From: an uncultured Selenomonadaceae bacterium
GTDB taxonomy: Bacteria; Bacillota; Negativicutes; Selenomonadales; Selenomonadaceae
Length of the DNA: 24,774 bases
NCBI GenBank assembly: GCA_905235425.1
Contig: CAJOKY010000005.1
Span: 1 to 24,774 of the forward strand
Direction: 5' to 3'
Shown: positions 1 to 7,566 of the stretch, in pieces
How the letters are laid out: the number at the start of each line of letters is the position of its first letter
Position numbering within the stretch: position 1 is the first letter of the stretch
Notes under the pieces: generated by a model
The model's input: the letters and a program-made list of their open reading frames with translations, nothing else
Database searches by the model: none
What the model was told of the DNA's origin: nothing
Program-made: the position numbers and the translations under genes

Positions 1-132
1 GTGTAATTTAAAAAGTCGGCGCGGATGTACCTGAGCTGCGTACAATAACGCTAAAATTTTGCGCCAAAAGAAAGTAGTTACACTTAAGTTAAACTAAAAA
101 TTTTTTATCGGATTGGAGTTTGTCAACAGCCT

Positions 133-181
133 CTAGTAGTTAAAAGCTACCGTCTACCACTTAACCCCTTAGTGATAACCT
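133..181. repeat. Heptad array A, upstream of larE
   Basis: Seven consecutive 7-base units can be read here: CTAGTAG, TTAAAAG, CTACCGT, CTACCAC, TTAACCC, CTTAGTG, ATAACCT. Most carry CTA or TTA at the same register. This is the most degenerate of the ten heptad arrays in the window, and its last units run into the 5' arm of the terminator at 166-213. Bases 1-132 hold no open frame in any reading direction and no other feature I can support. Confidence 0.5.
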
Positions 182-213
182 TTCAATAGGTATACCGCTA
201 AGGGAATTTTTTT
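166..213 (+). terminator. Rho-independent terminator of an upstream gene
   Basis: The arm CCCTTAG (166-172) pairs with CTAAGGG (198-204). The stem continues through a wobble pair and an upper ACCT/AGGT stem around the loop TTCAAT, and is followed by AATTTTTTT. It presumably ends transcription of a gene left of the window. A TATAAT box at 216-221 directly follows and could be the -10 of larE, but no convincing -35 is visible inside the hairpin. Confidence 0.7.
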
Positions 214-248
214 GTTATAATTTAGTTGACAGTCAGGGAGGGATTTTT

Positions 249-1043
249 TTGAATGAAAAATATGAATCGCTGAAAGAAATTTTAGCGAAACTTAAAAGCG
301 TTGCCATAGCTTTTTCCGGCGGCGTTGACTCTACATTTTTGCTTAAAGTTGCTCATGACGTACTCGGTGAAAATGTCATTGCCGTTACTGCCGCGTCTAA
401 AGCATTGCCGCAACGTGAACTTGATGACACGAAAAATTTTTGCCGCGCAGAAGGTATCAGACAAATTATTTTTGATTCTACCGATTTAATTAAAGATATC
501 TTCTTGCAAAATCCTAAAAATCGGTGTTATATTTGCAAGCGTGCTATTTTTGAAAAAATTTTACAAATCGCCGCCGAAAATAATATTTCGTACGTCGCGG
601 AAGGTTCCAATTTAGATGATGAAGGCGATTACAGACCGGGTATGCAGGCAATAGCCGAGCTGAAAATTAAAAGTCCTCTGCGTGATGCCGGCTTTTGGAA
701 AAAGGATATTCGCGAACTGTCGCAGAAAATGAATTTGCCGACGTGGAATAAGCCGTCGCTTGCCTGCCTTGCGTCGCGTTTTGTTTACGGCGAAACAATT
801 ACCGATGAAAAGCTTGAAATGGTCGGTAAGGCGGAACAATTTTTATTTGACTGCGGCTTCAAGCAAGTGCGCGTACGCATTCATGATAAAATTGCGCGAA
901 TTGAAATTTTGCCTGATGACTTCGATAAACTGATTGAAAAAAATCTGCGCGAAGAAGTCACGAATAAATTTAAAAACTACGGCTTTACCTATGTCACGCT
1001 GGATTTAGGCGGCTATAAAAGCGGCAGTATGAATTTATTTTAA
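249..1043 (+). CDS. larE: LarE-type ATP-dependent sacrificial sulfur transferase
   Basis: 264 residues of the PP-loop ATP pyrophosphatase fold. In the LarE family the protein adenylates and then sulfurates pyridinium dicarboxylate mononucleotide while building the nickel-pincer cofactor of lactate racemase and related enzymes. Visible signatures are the PP-loop SGGVDS (23-28), NRCYICK (91-97), EGSNLDDEGDYRPG (118-131), SPLRD (142-146), KPSLACLASRF (168-178) and GGYKSGSMN near the C-terminus. Cys173 lies where the sacrificial cysteine of LarE is expected; Cys93 and Cys96 form an extra CxxC. The start is TTG at 249, chosen because AGGGAGG ends about 8 bases upstream; no ATG fits. No larB, larC or larA gene is in the window, so the cofactor partners must be elsewhere or the protein serves another sulfur-transfer task. 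Confidence 0.88.
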   Translation: MNEKYESLKEILAKLKSVAIAFSGGVDSTFLLKVAHDVLGENVIAVTAASKALPQRELDDTKNFCRAEGIRQIIFDSTDLIKDIFLQNPKNRCYICKRAIFEKILQIAAENNISYVAEGSNLDDEGDYRPGMQAIAELKIKSPLRDAGFWKKDIRELSQKMNLPTWNKPSLACLASRFVYGETITDEKLEMVGKAEQFLFDCGFKQVRVRIHDKIARIEILPDDFDKLIEKNLREEVTNKFKNYGFTYVTLDLGGYKSGSMNLF

Positions 1044-1057
1044 CGGAGGTAATTATA

Positions 1058-1273
1058 ATGTCGAAAGATGAACGCTACATTTCTGTTGAACAGTCGATAA
1101 TACAAGCTTGTCACGAAGTTAATTTAATGCGTGCGGGTTTAAAGCCCAAACGTACTTTAAATGAATTGTGGGAAGAACTTGATAAAGAAATGGATTTGAT
1201 AAAAAAGGAAGATAACTCCGAAAAAATTAACAGAAAGGTAACAAAAAAGAATGGCTATATTTTGGGCAGATAA
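1058..1273 (+). CDS. Small protein, probable antitoxin of a RelE-type pair
   Basis: 71 residues, charged, without a membrane segment or signal peptide. I do not recognise a named family. The stretch from about residue 10 to 45 (an amphipathic helix, then KPKRTLNELWEEL) has the look of small antitoxins that pair with RelE-like toxins. The C-terminal third is lysine-rich. The start has an ideal GGAGGT site (1045-1050), and the gene sits 14 bases after larE. Its last 23 bases overlap the toxin gene in another frame, a typical translational-coupling arrangement. The antitoxin role is inferred from this position; no DNA-binding domain can be named with confidence. Confidence 0.6.
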   Translation: MSKDERYISVEQSIIQACHEVNLMRAGLKPKRTLNELWEELDKEMDLIKKEDNSEKINRKVTKKNGYILGR

Positions 1274-1601
1274 GTTTGCTGAAGATATTAAATATTACTT
1301 AAAAAAGAAAAAATATTTGAAAATCCGTGATGACGTAAAAACCGTTACGGATGAACTTGAAAACGGCAATTTGATTGGTGACAGATTGGAAGGGATAAAA
1401 CTTCCTGAAGGTACTGCCGCCTACAAAGTTCGTATCGCAAATTCTTCTGCAAATGTCGGCAAGTCAAACGGTTTTCGTCTGCTTTACTATGTCGCTATTG
1501 AAGATGAAATTTACCTGCTTACAATTTATTCAAAGAAAGACGACGAACGCATACCGAACGATGCCCAAATTTCTATGCTTATAGCCAATATCATAAAATA
1601 A
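1251..1601 (+). CDS. RelE/ParE-superfamily toxin
   Basis: 116 residues. The core reads as a RelE-type ribonuclease fold: an N-terminal helical part rich in lysine (10-35), then LEGIKLPEG, YKVRIANSSA, GKSNGFRLLYYV (about 70-81), and EIYLLTIYSKKDDERI (about 86-101). The GKSxGFR...LLTIYSK pattern is characteristic of toxins annotated as RelE (PF06296-like), which cleave mRNA at the ribosome. The start ATG at 1251 has an AGAAAGG site about 11 bases upstream, inside the antitoxin gene. The pair lies in a run of housekeeping genes between larE and glutamine synthetase, with 29 bases to the next gene. Toxicity and the target are inferred from the family. Confidence 0.75.
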   Translation: MAIFWADKFAEDIKYYLKKKKYLKIRDDVKTVTDELENGNLIGDRLEGIKLPEGTAAYKVRIANSSANVGKSNGFRLLYYVAIEDEIYLLTIYSKKDDERIPNDAQISMLIANIIK

Positions 1602-1630
1602 TTTAGAAAAATAAAATTGGAGATGATTTA

Positions 1631-3514
1631 ATGGCAGATTTATTGTACACTATCAAGGCGCATACGCCGAAAGAAGAAATTATTCGCCTTCTTCGCGAAC
1701 ACCCCGAAATTAAATTTGTGTCACTCATGGGAATTGACCTTGCCGGTAATGACACCGATGAAAAAATTCCCGTTAGACTTTTCATTAAGGATATGGACGA
1801 ATTTTTTGCCGGTCGCGCAGTTCAAACAGACGGCAGCTCAGTAGTTTTGCCCGGCATTGCCACGCTTAACAATGCAAAGGTTGATATGCCGATTGACCAT
1901 TCTGTAAATTGGTTCGTCGACTACAACTTTGAACATTACGATAACGTTACCAATCGCCCCGTCGGAACTTTGCGCATACCGGCTTTTCTGATTCACGAAG
2001 GCAAGCGCGTTGACTCCCGCGCAGTTTTAACCGATACGCTGATTAACGTCAAAAAAGAGTTGGTAGATTTACTTCATCATTACCCTTCAGTCAGCGGGCT
2101 TGAAGTCAACGGTAAAGACGTTACCGACATTGCATTTACTTCTGCAACGGAGCTTGAATTTTGGGTAAAGACACCGCTTGAAGAGGCGGCAGTTGAAGAA
2201 ATGAGCGCGTCGCAGGTTATGCAGGAGCAGTATTGGGAACGCACTCACGGCGCGGTTAGGTGTGCGCTTGAACAAACTTTGATCGAGTTGGATAAATACG
2301 GCTTAAATGTCGAAATGGGACACAAAGAGGTTGGCGGACTCAAGGCGCAGATTGACGAGTCGGGACATTTAACGCATGTATGCGAACAGTTGGAAATTGA
2401 CTGGAGATTTTCAGACGCGGTACAGGCGGCTGATAATGAAATTTTAGTGCGCACCGTAGTCAAAGAAATTTTCCGCGCCAACGGTCTTGAAGTCAGCTTT
2501 AAAGCTAAGCCGATGATTGGTCTTGCAGGTAACGGCGAACATACGCATATTGGTCTTGCCGCGATAACTGCCGAAGGCAAAATGTACAATCTCTTCGCCG
2601 CGAAAAATCCCGAGCAAGATTATATGAGTGCGGCAGGATTCGGCGCATTGATGGGACTGCTGAAATATTACGAAGTTATAAGCCCCTTTGTAAGCGCTAC
2701 AAATGATTCACTTAACCGCCTTAAGCCGGGATTTGAGGCGCCGGTATGTATCGTGACTTCTCTCGGCTACACGCCGAAATTTCCCAGCCGCAACCGTACA
2801 ATTTTAGCCGGCTTGATTCGTGACTTGGAAAATCCTATGGCAACACGTTTTGAACTTCGCGCCTGCAATCCCTACACGAATACCTACTTGGTACTTGCCG
2901 CCGCGTATTCGGCGATTCTTGACGGTATAAAAATGTCTGTCACTCATACGACGGATGAGCTTTTGGCGGAACTTTCAAAAGATGCGGGACAGGAAGGTTT
3001 TTACCTTGAAAAAGATCGCGCCTACAGAAGTGAAGAAGACGTTTACGAGGCTTACACGCAAGATGAACGCGACAGGCTTTTCGGTACACCGCCTGCCACT
3101 GTTTGGGAAAATATTGCGGCGCTTGAAAAATATCCTGACAAAGTTAAAATCATCTCCTCCGGCGGCGCATTGCATGAACGTATTATTAACGCTTTTCGTG
3201 AAGGCGCGTTACTGCGTTGGAAGACGGAATTAATTTCTAGAATTTTGCCGGAAATGCGCGAATTGGTACGTAAAGCCAAAAAAGTTGAAATGCCTTTCGT
3301 GACGGATCAAGACGCTTATAATTGGAATAAAATTTTTACGCTCCGCGCAGAGTTGGCTAAAGATTCTATCGACGAAAAATCCCTTTTCACACGCTTAATT
3401 AAGGCGTTGGAAATCGGAAAGTATGATGAGGCGTCCGATTTACAGATTGTGATTTATCAAAAGATTGAAGAGCTTAAATCGCTTTATGACGCTTACGAAA
3501 AGAATATGATTTAG
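1631..3514 (+). CDS. Glutamine synthetase family protein, divergent, with C-terminal extension
   Basis: 627 residues; type I glutamine synthetases have about 440-470. Visible catalytic-domain signatures in order are TDGSS (66-70), ATELEFWV (172-179, the E-x-E metal ligands), EVGGLKAQID (233-242), AGNGEHTHIGL (299-309, the ATP/glutamate loop, usually GSGxHxHxSL), NDSLNRLKPGFEAPV (358-372), PSRNRT (385-390) and ATRFELRACNP (404-414). From about 440 on there is a largely helical, charged extension that ordinary GSI lacks. Expected reaction: ATP-dependent amidation of glutamate in nitrogen assimilation. The changed loops leave another gamma-glutamyl ligase activity possible. The start has GGAGATG 8 bases upstream. 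The gene ends in tandem TAG stops, the second being the first unit of array B. Confidence 0.8.
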   Translation: MADLLYTIKAHTPKEEIIRLLREHPEIKFVSLMGIDLAGNDTDEKIPVRLFIKDMDEFFAGRAVQTDGSSVVLPGIATLNNAKVDMPIDHSVNWFVDYNFEHYDNVTNRPVGTLRIPAFLIHEGKRVDSRAVLTDTLINVKKELVDLLHHYPSVSGLEVNGKDVTDIAFTSATELEFWVKTPLEEAAVEEMSASQVMQEQYWERTHGAVRCALEQTLIELDKYGLNVEMGHKEVGGLKAQIDESGHLTHVCEQLEIDWRFSDAVQAADNEILVRTVVKEIFRANGLEVSFKAKPMIGLAGNGEHTHIGLAAITAEGKMYNLFAAKNPEQDYMSAAGFGALMGLLKYYEVISPFVSATNDSLNRLKPGFEAPVCIVTSLGYTPKFPSRNRTILAGLIRDLENPMATRFELRACNPYTNTYLVLAAAYSAILDGIKMSVTHTTDELLAELSKDAGQEGFYLEKDRAYRSEEDVYEAYTQDERDRLFGTPPATVWENIAALEKYPDKVKIISSGGALHERIINAFREGALLRWKTELISRILPEMRELVRKAKKVEMPFVTDQDAYNWNKIFTLRAELAKDSIDEKSLFTRLIKALEIGKYDEASDLQIVIYQKIEELKSLYDAYEKNMI

Positions 3515-3605
3515 TAGAGGGTAGAGGGTAGAGAGTAGATTGTAGATTGTAGATTCTACCTCCTACCCCCTACGATCTACCCCCTACTCTCTACTATCTA
3601 ACAGG
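3515..3605. repeat. Heptad array B (TAG arm and TAC arm), between glutamine synthetase and ftsQ
   Basis: Thirteen uninterrupted 7-base units fill the 99-base spacer: six TAG-type (TAGAGGG twice, TAGAGAG, TAGATTG twice, TAGATTC), then six TAC-type (TACCTCC, TACCCCC, TACGATC, TACCCCC, TACTCTC, TACTATC), then TAACAGG. The TAG and TAC halves are approximately reverse complementary in register, so the array can fold as a long imperfect hairpin. The last unit supplies the AGG of the ftsQ ribosome binding site. Confidence 0.9.
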
Positions 3606-3613
3606 AAAAATTT

Positions 3614-4360
3614 ATGGCTGAAATTGTTAAAAAGCAACCGCGCAGGAGCGGCAAGCGTCTTGTCAAAGGGATAATCTTTCTCTTAATATGCGGCGTCATT
3701 TTGGGTATGCTTGTGTACTTGCCGATTTTCACGTTGCAGGAAGTTAAGCTTACCGGCTCAACCTATTTGACGGTTGACGATATTTTAAAAGTCGGCGACA
3801 TTTACATTAACGAGCCGCTTTTCAAATTGGAAACAGATAAAGTTGCAGGACGCCTTCTGAATGACGTGCGCATAGAAGATGTGACAGTACGCCGAAAATT
3901 ACCGCATACTTTGGAAGTTATCGTCACCGAGCGAATGCCTATTGCAACCGTTGTTTGCAATTACGGCTACCTTGACATTGACAAGCACGGCAAAATTTTA
4001 GACAGCTATAAAAATCTGCGCGAAATGAAAATTCCAATGATAACCGGTGCGCTGATTAAAGATTTGTATATCGGAGATGACGTTAAAGATGAACACGTAC
4101 AAAAGATTTTGGATTTTTTGGAACTGCTTGACGCCGCGTCTTTGAATAAAATTTCCGAAGTGGCGATAGTTGCTGAAAATTATATTGTGGCGTACACTGC
4201 GACGGAAAGACCTGTACAAATTCGTATCGGCGCACTTGAACGGCTTGAGGAAAAGGCTAAATTGACACAAGATTTTCTGCGCGATCTTGATACCAATCCA
4301 AATGCGGTTGAGTATGTTGATTTCAATTACACGGCGCCGTTTATTAAATTATATCAGTGA
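3614..4360 (+). CDS. ftsQ: Cell division protein FtsQ/DivIB
   Basis: 248 residues with the FtsQ layout: a short basic cytoplasmic tail (KKQPRRSGKRLVK), one membrane helix at about 17-37, then a POTRA domain starting at FTLQEVKLTGSTYLTVDDILK (about 39-59) and a beta domain containing RRKLPHTLEVIVTERMP and GYLDIDKHGKIL. FtsQ/DivIB is a bitopic inner-membrane component of the divisome that links FtsB and FtsL to the septal synthesis machinery. The start ATG has only a modest AGGA site, contributed by the last heptad of array B. The usual dcw neighbours (murB, murC, ftsA, ftsZ) are not adjacent here. The next gene, gatB, is separated by array C. Confidence 0.88.
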   Translation: MAEIVKKQPRRSGKRLVKGIIFLLICGVILGMLVYLPIFTLQEVKLTGSTYLTVDDILKVGDIYINEPLFKLETDKVAGRLLNDVRIEDVTVRRKLPHTLEVIVTERMPIATVVCNYGYLDIDKHGKILDSYKNLREMKIPMITGALIKDLYIGDDVKDEHVQKILDFLELLDAASLNKISEVAIVAENYIVAYTATERPVQIRIGALERLEEKAKLTQDFLRDLDTNPNAVEYVDFNYTAPFIKLYQ

Positions 4361-4364
4361 GTAT

Positions 4365-4427
4365 AGCTGTTAATGGCTAACTGCTAATGGCTAACAGCTA
4401 ATAGCTAACAGCTAACAGCTAACCGCT
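4365..4427. repeat. Heptad array C (AACAGCT type), between ftsQ and gatB
   Basis: Nine contiguous 7-base units: AGCTGTT, AATGGCT, AACTGCT, AATGGCT, AACAGCT, AATAGCT, AACAGCT, AACAGCT, AACCGCT. The array starts 5 bases after the ftsQ stop and ends 3 bases before the gatB ribosome binding site region. The first eight bases, AGCTGTTA, are the reverse complement of TAACAGCT, which recurs further along, so alternative hairpins are possible. Confidence 0.9.
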
Positions 4428-4447
4428 ACATGGAGGTAAATTTTTTA

Positions 4448-5887
4448 ATGAAATATGAAGCAGTAATAGGTTTAGAAATTCACAGCGAATTAAAAACTGC
4501 AACAAAAATTTTCTGCGGCTGTGCAACCACTTTCGGCGCAGAGCAAAACACGCATACCTGCCCCGTATGTTTGGGACTGCCCGGCGTCCTGCCCGTCGTA
4601 AATAAAAAAGTTGTAGAGTTTGCGATTAAGGCGGGACTTGCTACTAATTGCAAGATTAATCGCTACAGTAAATTTGACAGAAAAAATTATTATTATCCCG
4701 ACCTTCCAAAAAATTGGCAAACTTCTCAGTACGATTTACCGATAGCGTATGAAGGTCACGTGGAAATTGAAGTTGACGGCGTGAAAAAAAATGTACGCTT
4801 GACGCGCATTCATATGGAAGAGGACGCCGGTAAACTCGTTCACAGCGGCACTACAATAAAAGATTCCGCCACGTCCAATGTTGACTACAACCGCACCGGC
4901 GTACCGCTGATTGAAATTGTTTCTGAACCGGATATGCACTCTGCCGCCGAAGCCCGCGCTTATATGGAAAAAATTAAATCCATTCTTGAATATATCGACG
5001 TTTCAAATTGCCGCATGGAAGAAGGCAACCTGCGCGCAGATATCAACGTGTCACTTCGACCGATAGGCAGTGACAAACTCGGCACGCGTACCGAAATGAA
5101 AAATATAAATTCATTCAAGGCGCTTGAAGACGCGATTAATTACGAAATTGAGCGGCAGGCTGAAGTTTTGGACGACGGCGGCAAAATTATTCAAGAGACG
5201 CGCACTTGGAACCCTGAAAAAGGTATCACGCAGTCCATGCGTTCAAAGGAAGATGCGCACGATTACAGATATATGCCGGAGCCGGACTTGCCGCCGATTA
5301 TTACAAGTGACGAAGAGATTGAGGCGTTTAGAAAATCTTTGCCGGAATTGCCCGACGCACGCCGCGAACGCCTTACAAAAACTTTTGGACTTTCTGACTA
5401 CGACGCCGGAATTATCACGAGTTCACGCGCAATGGCTGAATACTTTGACGCCGTTGTAAACTTCGGTGCGGATGCAAAATTTGCCGCCAACTGGATTATG
5501 AGTGACCTTTCAAAAAATCTCAACGCGGACGGCTTGACGATTGAAAATTCTCCTGTCGATGCGAAACGCCTTGCCGAAATGATTTTGATGATAGCCAAAG
5601 GTACAATCAGCGGCAAAATTGCTAAGACTGTATTTGCCGAAATGTGGAAATGCGCAGACTCGCCGGAAAAAATCGTCAAAGACAAAGGGCTTGTACAAAT
5701 TACCGACACCGGCGCGATTGAAGGCGTTATCGCAGAGGTTATCGCGAAAAATCCAAAAGCCGTCGAAGAATACCGCGCAGGTAAGAAAAAAGCTATCGGC
5801 GCATTGGTCGGGCAGGTTATGAAGTTGACGAAGGGTAAAGCCAATCCGCAACTTGTCAATCAGCTCTTGGAAAAAAATTTGCAGTAA
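4448..5887 (+). CDS. gatB: Aspartyl/glutamyl-tRNA amidotransferase subunit B
   Basis: 479 residues, normal length for GatB, the tRNA-binding and kinase subunit of GatCAB, which converts Glu-tRNA(Gln) or Asp-tRNA(Asn) to the amidated form. Visible are YEAVIGLEIHSEL (3-15), the zinc-type cysteines CxC (23, 25) and CPVC (38, 41), LGLPGVLPVVN, YYYPDLPKNWQTSQ, and a C-terminal YqeY-like domain ending with KGKANPQLVNQLL. The start was moved from ATG 4430 to ATG 4448, because the first ATG overlaps the strong TGGAGGT site (4431-4437) that is correctly spaced for 4448. gatA and gatC are not in the window, so the complex is encoded at separate loci. The gene ends 25 bases before a strong terminator. 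Confidence 0.96.
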   Translation: MKYEAVIGLEIHSELKTATKIFCGCATTFGAEQNTHTCPVCLGLPGVLPVVNKKVVEFAIKAGLATNCKINRYSKFDRKNYYYPDLPKNWQTSQYDLPIAYEGHVEIEVDGVKKNVRLTRIHMEEDAGKLVHSGTTIKDSATSNVDYNRTGVPLIEIVSEPDMHSAAEARAYMEKIKSILEYIDVSNCRMEEGNLRADINVSLRPIGSDKLGTRTEMKNINSFKALEDAINYEIERQAEVLDDGGKIIQETRTWNPEKGITQSMRSKEDAHDYRYMPEPDLPPIITSDEEIEAFRKSLPELPDARRERLTKTFGLSDYDAGIITSSRAMAEYFDAVVNFGADAKFAANWIMSDLSKNLNADGLTIENSPVDAKRLAEMILMIAKGTISGKIAKTVFAEMWKCADSPEKIVKDKGLVQITDTGAIEGVIAEVIAKNPKAVEEYRAGKKKAIGALVGQVMKLTKGKANPQLVNQLLEKNLQ

Positions 5888-5912
5888 GAAAAAAATTTCC
5901 ATAATGTCAAAG

Positions 5913-5951
5913 TAGTTTGTGTAAGTTCGACTTATGCAAGCTATTTTTTTT
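5913..5951 (+). terminator. Rho-independent terminator after gatB
   Basis: A 14-bp stem (TAGTTTGTGTAAGT paired with ACTTATGCAAGCTA, including G-U pairs) closes on the loop TCG and is followed by eight T residues. It ends the larE to gatB run of co-directional genes. Confidence 0.88.
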
Positions 5952-6018
5952 GCTGATAAAGCTGTACACATTCGCGCAGGTTTATATGAAAATTTTATGA
6001 TTTTTTTTCAAAGTTACC

Positions 6019-6047
6019 TTGCTTAGTTTTAAATTTCGTTTTATACT
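6019..6047 (+). promoter_or_regulatory. Sigma-70-type promoter for the exported-protein/lptD run
   Basis: TTGCTT (6019-6024) and TATACT (6042-6047) are separated by 17 bases. Transcription would start near 6054, leaving a short leader before the strong GGCGGAGGG site of the gene at 6081. It is the only good promoter I see before lptD and argJ. Confidence 0.65.
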
Positions 6048-6080
6048 ATCGTTGAAAAATTTTTTGGCGGAGGGTTGAAA

Positions 6081-6470
6081 ATGCGCAGGTTCGTTAGAAT
6101 TTTTTTCGGCGTAATTTTTGCGGCGGTTATTTTTTTTGACTTCACGAATTGTTCTGCAGAAGATTTACGGTTTATTGACGCAAACGGTGATATCGGCTAC
6201 TATGTCGACGCAAGCACAATTCAAATGGTAACCGACAGCATTTTTTTCGTGGACTTGGCAATAATACGTGCAAGCTTAAATCAAATGGAAGTAGTTAATT
6301 TGAAGATAGATTATTGGGAGCAAACTTACGCTATACAATCTGTGCGTACTTTGTCTTATGATGAAAGGACGGAATTAAAATCTGATAACACGCCGAGAGC
6401 TACAGCCTCCTACGCTAAAAATTCATTGATAGGCGATGTGGCAAAGTTTGTTATCGAGGGATCAATTTAA
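6081..6470 (+). CDS. Small exported protein of unknown function
   Basis: 129 residues. The N-terminus is a signal peptide: basic MRRFVR, hydrophobic 7-19, likely cleavage after CSA (24-26). A cysteine at 24 exists, but the surrounding residues are not a good lipobox. The mature part is about 100 residues, probably beta-rich, with YYVDASTIQ (about 37-45) and a DYWEQTYAIQSVRTLSYDE segment. This faintly recalls surface-adhesin-E-like small periplasmic proteins, but I cannot assign a family. The ATG at 6081 is preferred over the in-frame TTG at 6075, because GGAGGG lies 7 bases before the former. It is followed 34 bases later by a second exported protein, suggesting co-expression with it and possibly with lptD. 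Confidence 0.7.
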   Translation: MRRFVRIFFGVIFAAVIFFDFTNCSAEDLRFIDANGDIGYYVDASTIQMVTDSIFFVDLAIIRASLNQMEVVNLKIDYWEQTYAIQSVRTLSYDERTELKSDNTPRATASYAKNSLIGDVAKFVIEGSI

Positions 6471-6504
6471 AAAATTCGCCGCCTTTGAAAGGAGGATGGA
6501 TGTA

Positions 6505-7503
6505 ATGAGGATTTATAAATTTTTTATTTGCGCGGTAATGGCGTTCATTGTAATATCGGCAGGCAATGTGACTTTTGCCGAAACTTCTGCCAATGCACTT
6601 ATTGCTAAGATTGAACGTGAAAGCTACGGCGATTCACAAGAAGGCGCGATATTGCCGCGACTAAATAAGCTTGAAAAAGATTATTCAGGACAAAATTTGC
6701 AAGAGGATATGAATACGCGAATTGAAGCGCTTTACAATATCATTTACGACAATTCCGCGACTCCCGGTCTTTTGGCAAAGCTTAACGCCGTTGAATGGAA
6801 TTTAAAGCACGAAGTAAATTACGGCGGCATTGATACTAGAATAGCGAATATTGAAAAGGAAATGCTCGGCGAAATTTCGGAAGGCACTTTCATTTCACGT
6901 ATACGCGAATTAGTCAAGGCGTCATTTGGCAGGGAAGATATTCCGATGTACGAAATTCAACTGCCTGCCAACACCTTGATAAAAGTTGCGCTCATAGATC
7001 CCATAGGTTCACGTGACGCGCAGGTAGGCGACATTGTGAAAATTCGTGTTGTCGAAGACGTTATTGTTGATGATGCACTTGTATTTGCAAAAGGGCTTTA
7101 TGGCAAAGGAATTGTGGAGACCGTGAAAAGACCGGACGGCTGGGGCAGTAACGGTAAACTGATTATAAATTTTAATAGACTCACCTGCATTGACGGTCAA
7201 GAAGTTGAAACCTGCATAGATTATGAAGCCATTAGCCTTATGACGGAAAAAAATATGATCAACGGTGCGGCACTGACAGGGATAAATTTAAACGATGATT
7301 GGAATAAGGCACTTGTACACGGCAAAAATCTTGAAATCCCTGCCGATACCGAACTTTATATTCAAACTAAGGCTGATACCGCCGTTTATGCGCTTAAAGG
7401 CGGACGCGGTTCAGTGACATTAAAGACAAGCGGTTCTGAAGAAAATACCGATGATTTGTTTGATCCTGAACTTGGCGACGACTTTTATACAAAGTATGAG
7501 TGA
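6505..7503 (+). CDS. Exported protein with three helical repeats and a beta-rich C-terminal domain
   Basis: 332 residues, unrecognised family. It has a signal peptide with cleavage expected after TFA (about 25). Three similar helical units follow at about 33-62, 73-107 and 113-142, with the pattern I-x-x-I-E...G-(D/E)-x-S-x-E-G...R-L/I...L-E/V...G. From about 150 the chain is beta-rich (PANTLIKVALIDPIG, VGDIVKIRVVEDV, FAKGLYGKGIVETV, GKLIINFNRLTC), ending in an acidic tail. The start at ATG 6505 has AAAGGAGG 9 bases upstream; longer frames would overlap the previous gene. It lies directly before lptD with array D between, so an envelope role is plausible by context only. Confidence 0.72.
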   Translation: MRIYKFFICAVMAFIVISAGNVTFAETSANALIAKIERESYGDSQEGAILPRLNKLEKDYSGQNLQEDMNTRIEALYNIIYDNSATPGLLAKLNAVEWNLKHEVNYGGIDTRIANIEKEMLGEISEGTFISRIRELVKASFGREDIPMYEIQLPANTLIKVALIDPIGSRDAQVGDIVKIRVVEDVIVDDALVFAKGLYGKGIVETVKRPDGWGSNGKLIINFNRLTCIDGQEVETCIDYEAISLMTEKNMINGAALTGINLNDDWNKALVHGKNLEIPADTELYIQTKADTAVYALKGGRGSVTLKTSGSEENTDDLFDPELGDDFYTKYE

Positions 7504-7552
7504 GGAGTTAGGAGTACTCTTCCCTAATCCCTAATCCCTGTTCCCTAAAATG
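7504..7552. repeat. Heptad array D (CTAATCC type), before lptD
   Basis: Seven 7-base units follow the stop codon directly: GGAGTTA, GGAGTAC, TCTTCCC, TAATCCC twice, TGTTCCC, TAAAATG. Read in the CTAATCC phase, 25 bases (7524-7548) are identical to array I before lptB: two CTAATCC units, one CTGTTCC unit, then CTAA. Confidence 0.85.
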
Positions 7553-7566
7553 AAGTTGGTAGACTG

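Noticed and set aside
1..132. Gene fragment at the left edge
   Set aside because: All three plus-strand frames meet stops within a few codons, and no minus-strand frame is convincing; treated as non-coding.
3515..3605. CRISPR array
   Set aside because: Units are 7 bases with no unique spacers, and no cas genes are present; the pattern is a tandem short repeat.
4430..4447. Longer gatB start at ATG 4430
   Set aside because: This ATG overlaps the GGAGGT site that is correctly placed for ATG 4448, where the conserved GatB N-terminus begins.
5952..6018. Riboswitch or other structured leader before the exported-protein genes
   Set aside because: The stretch is AT-rich without conserved motifs or paired arms beyond the gatB terminator; the predicted leader after the promoter is too short for a riboswitch.
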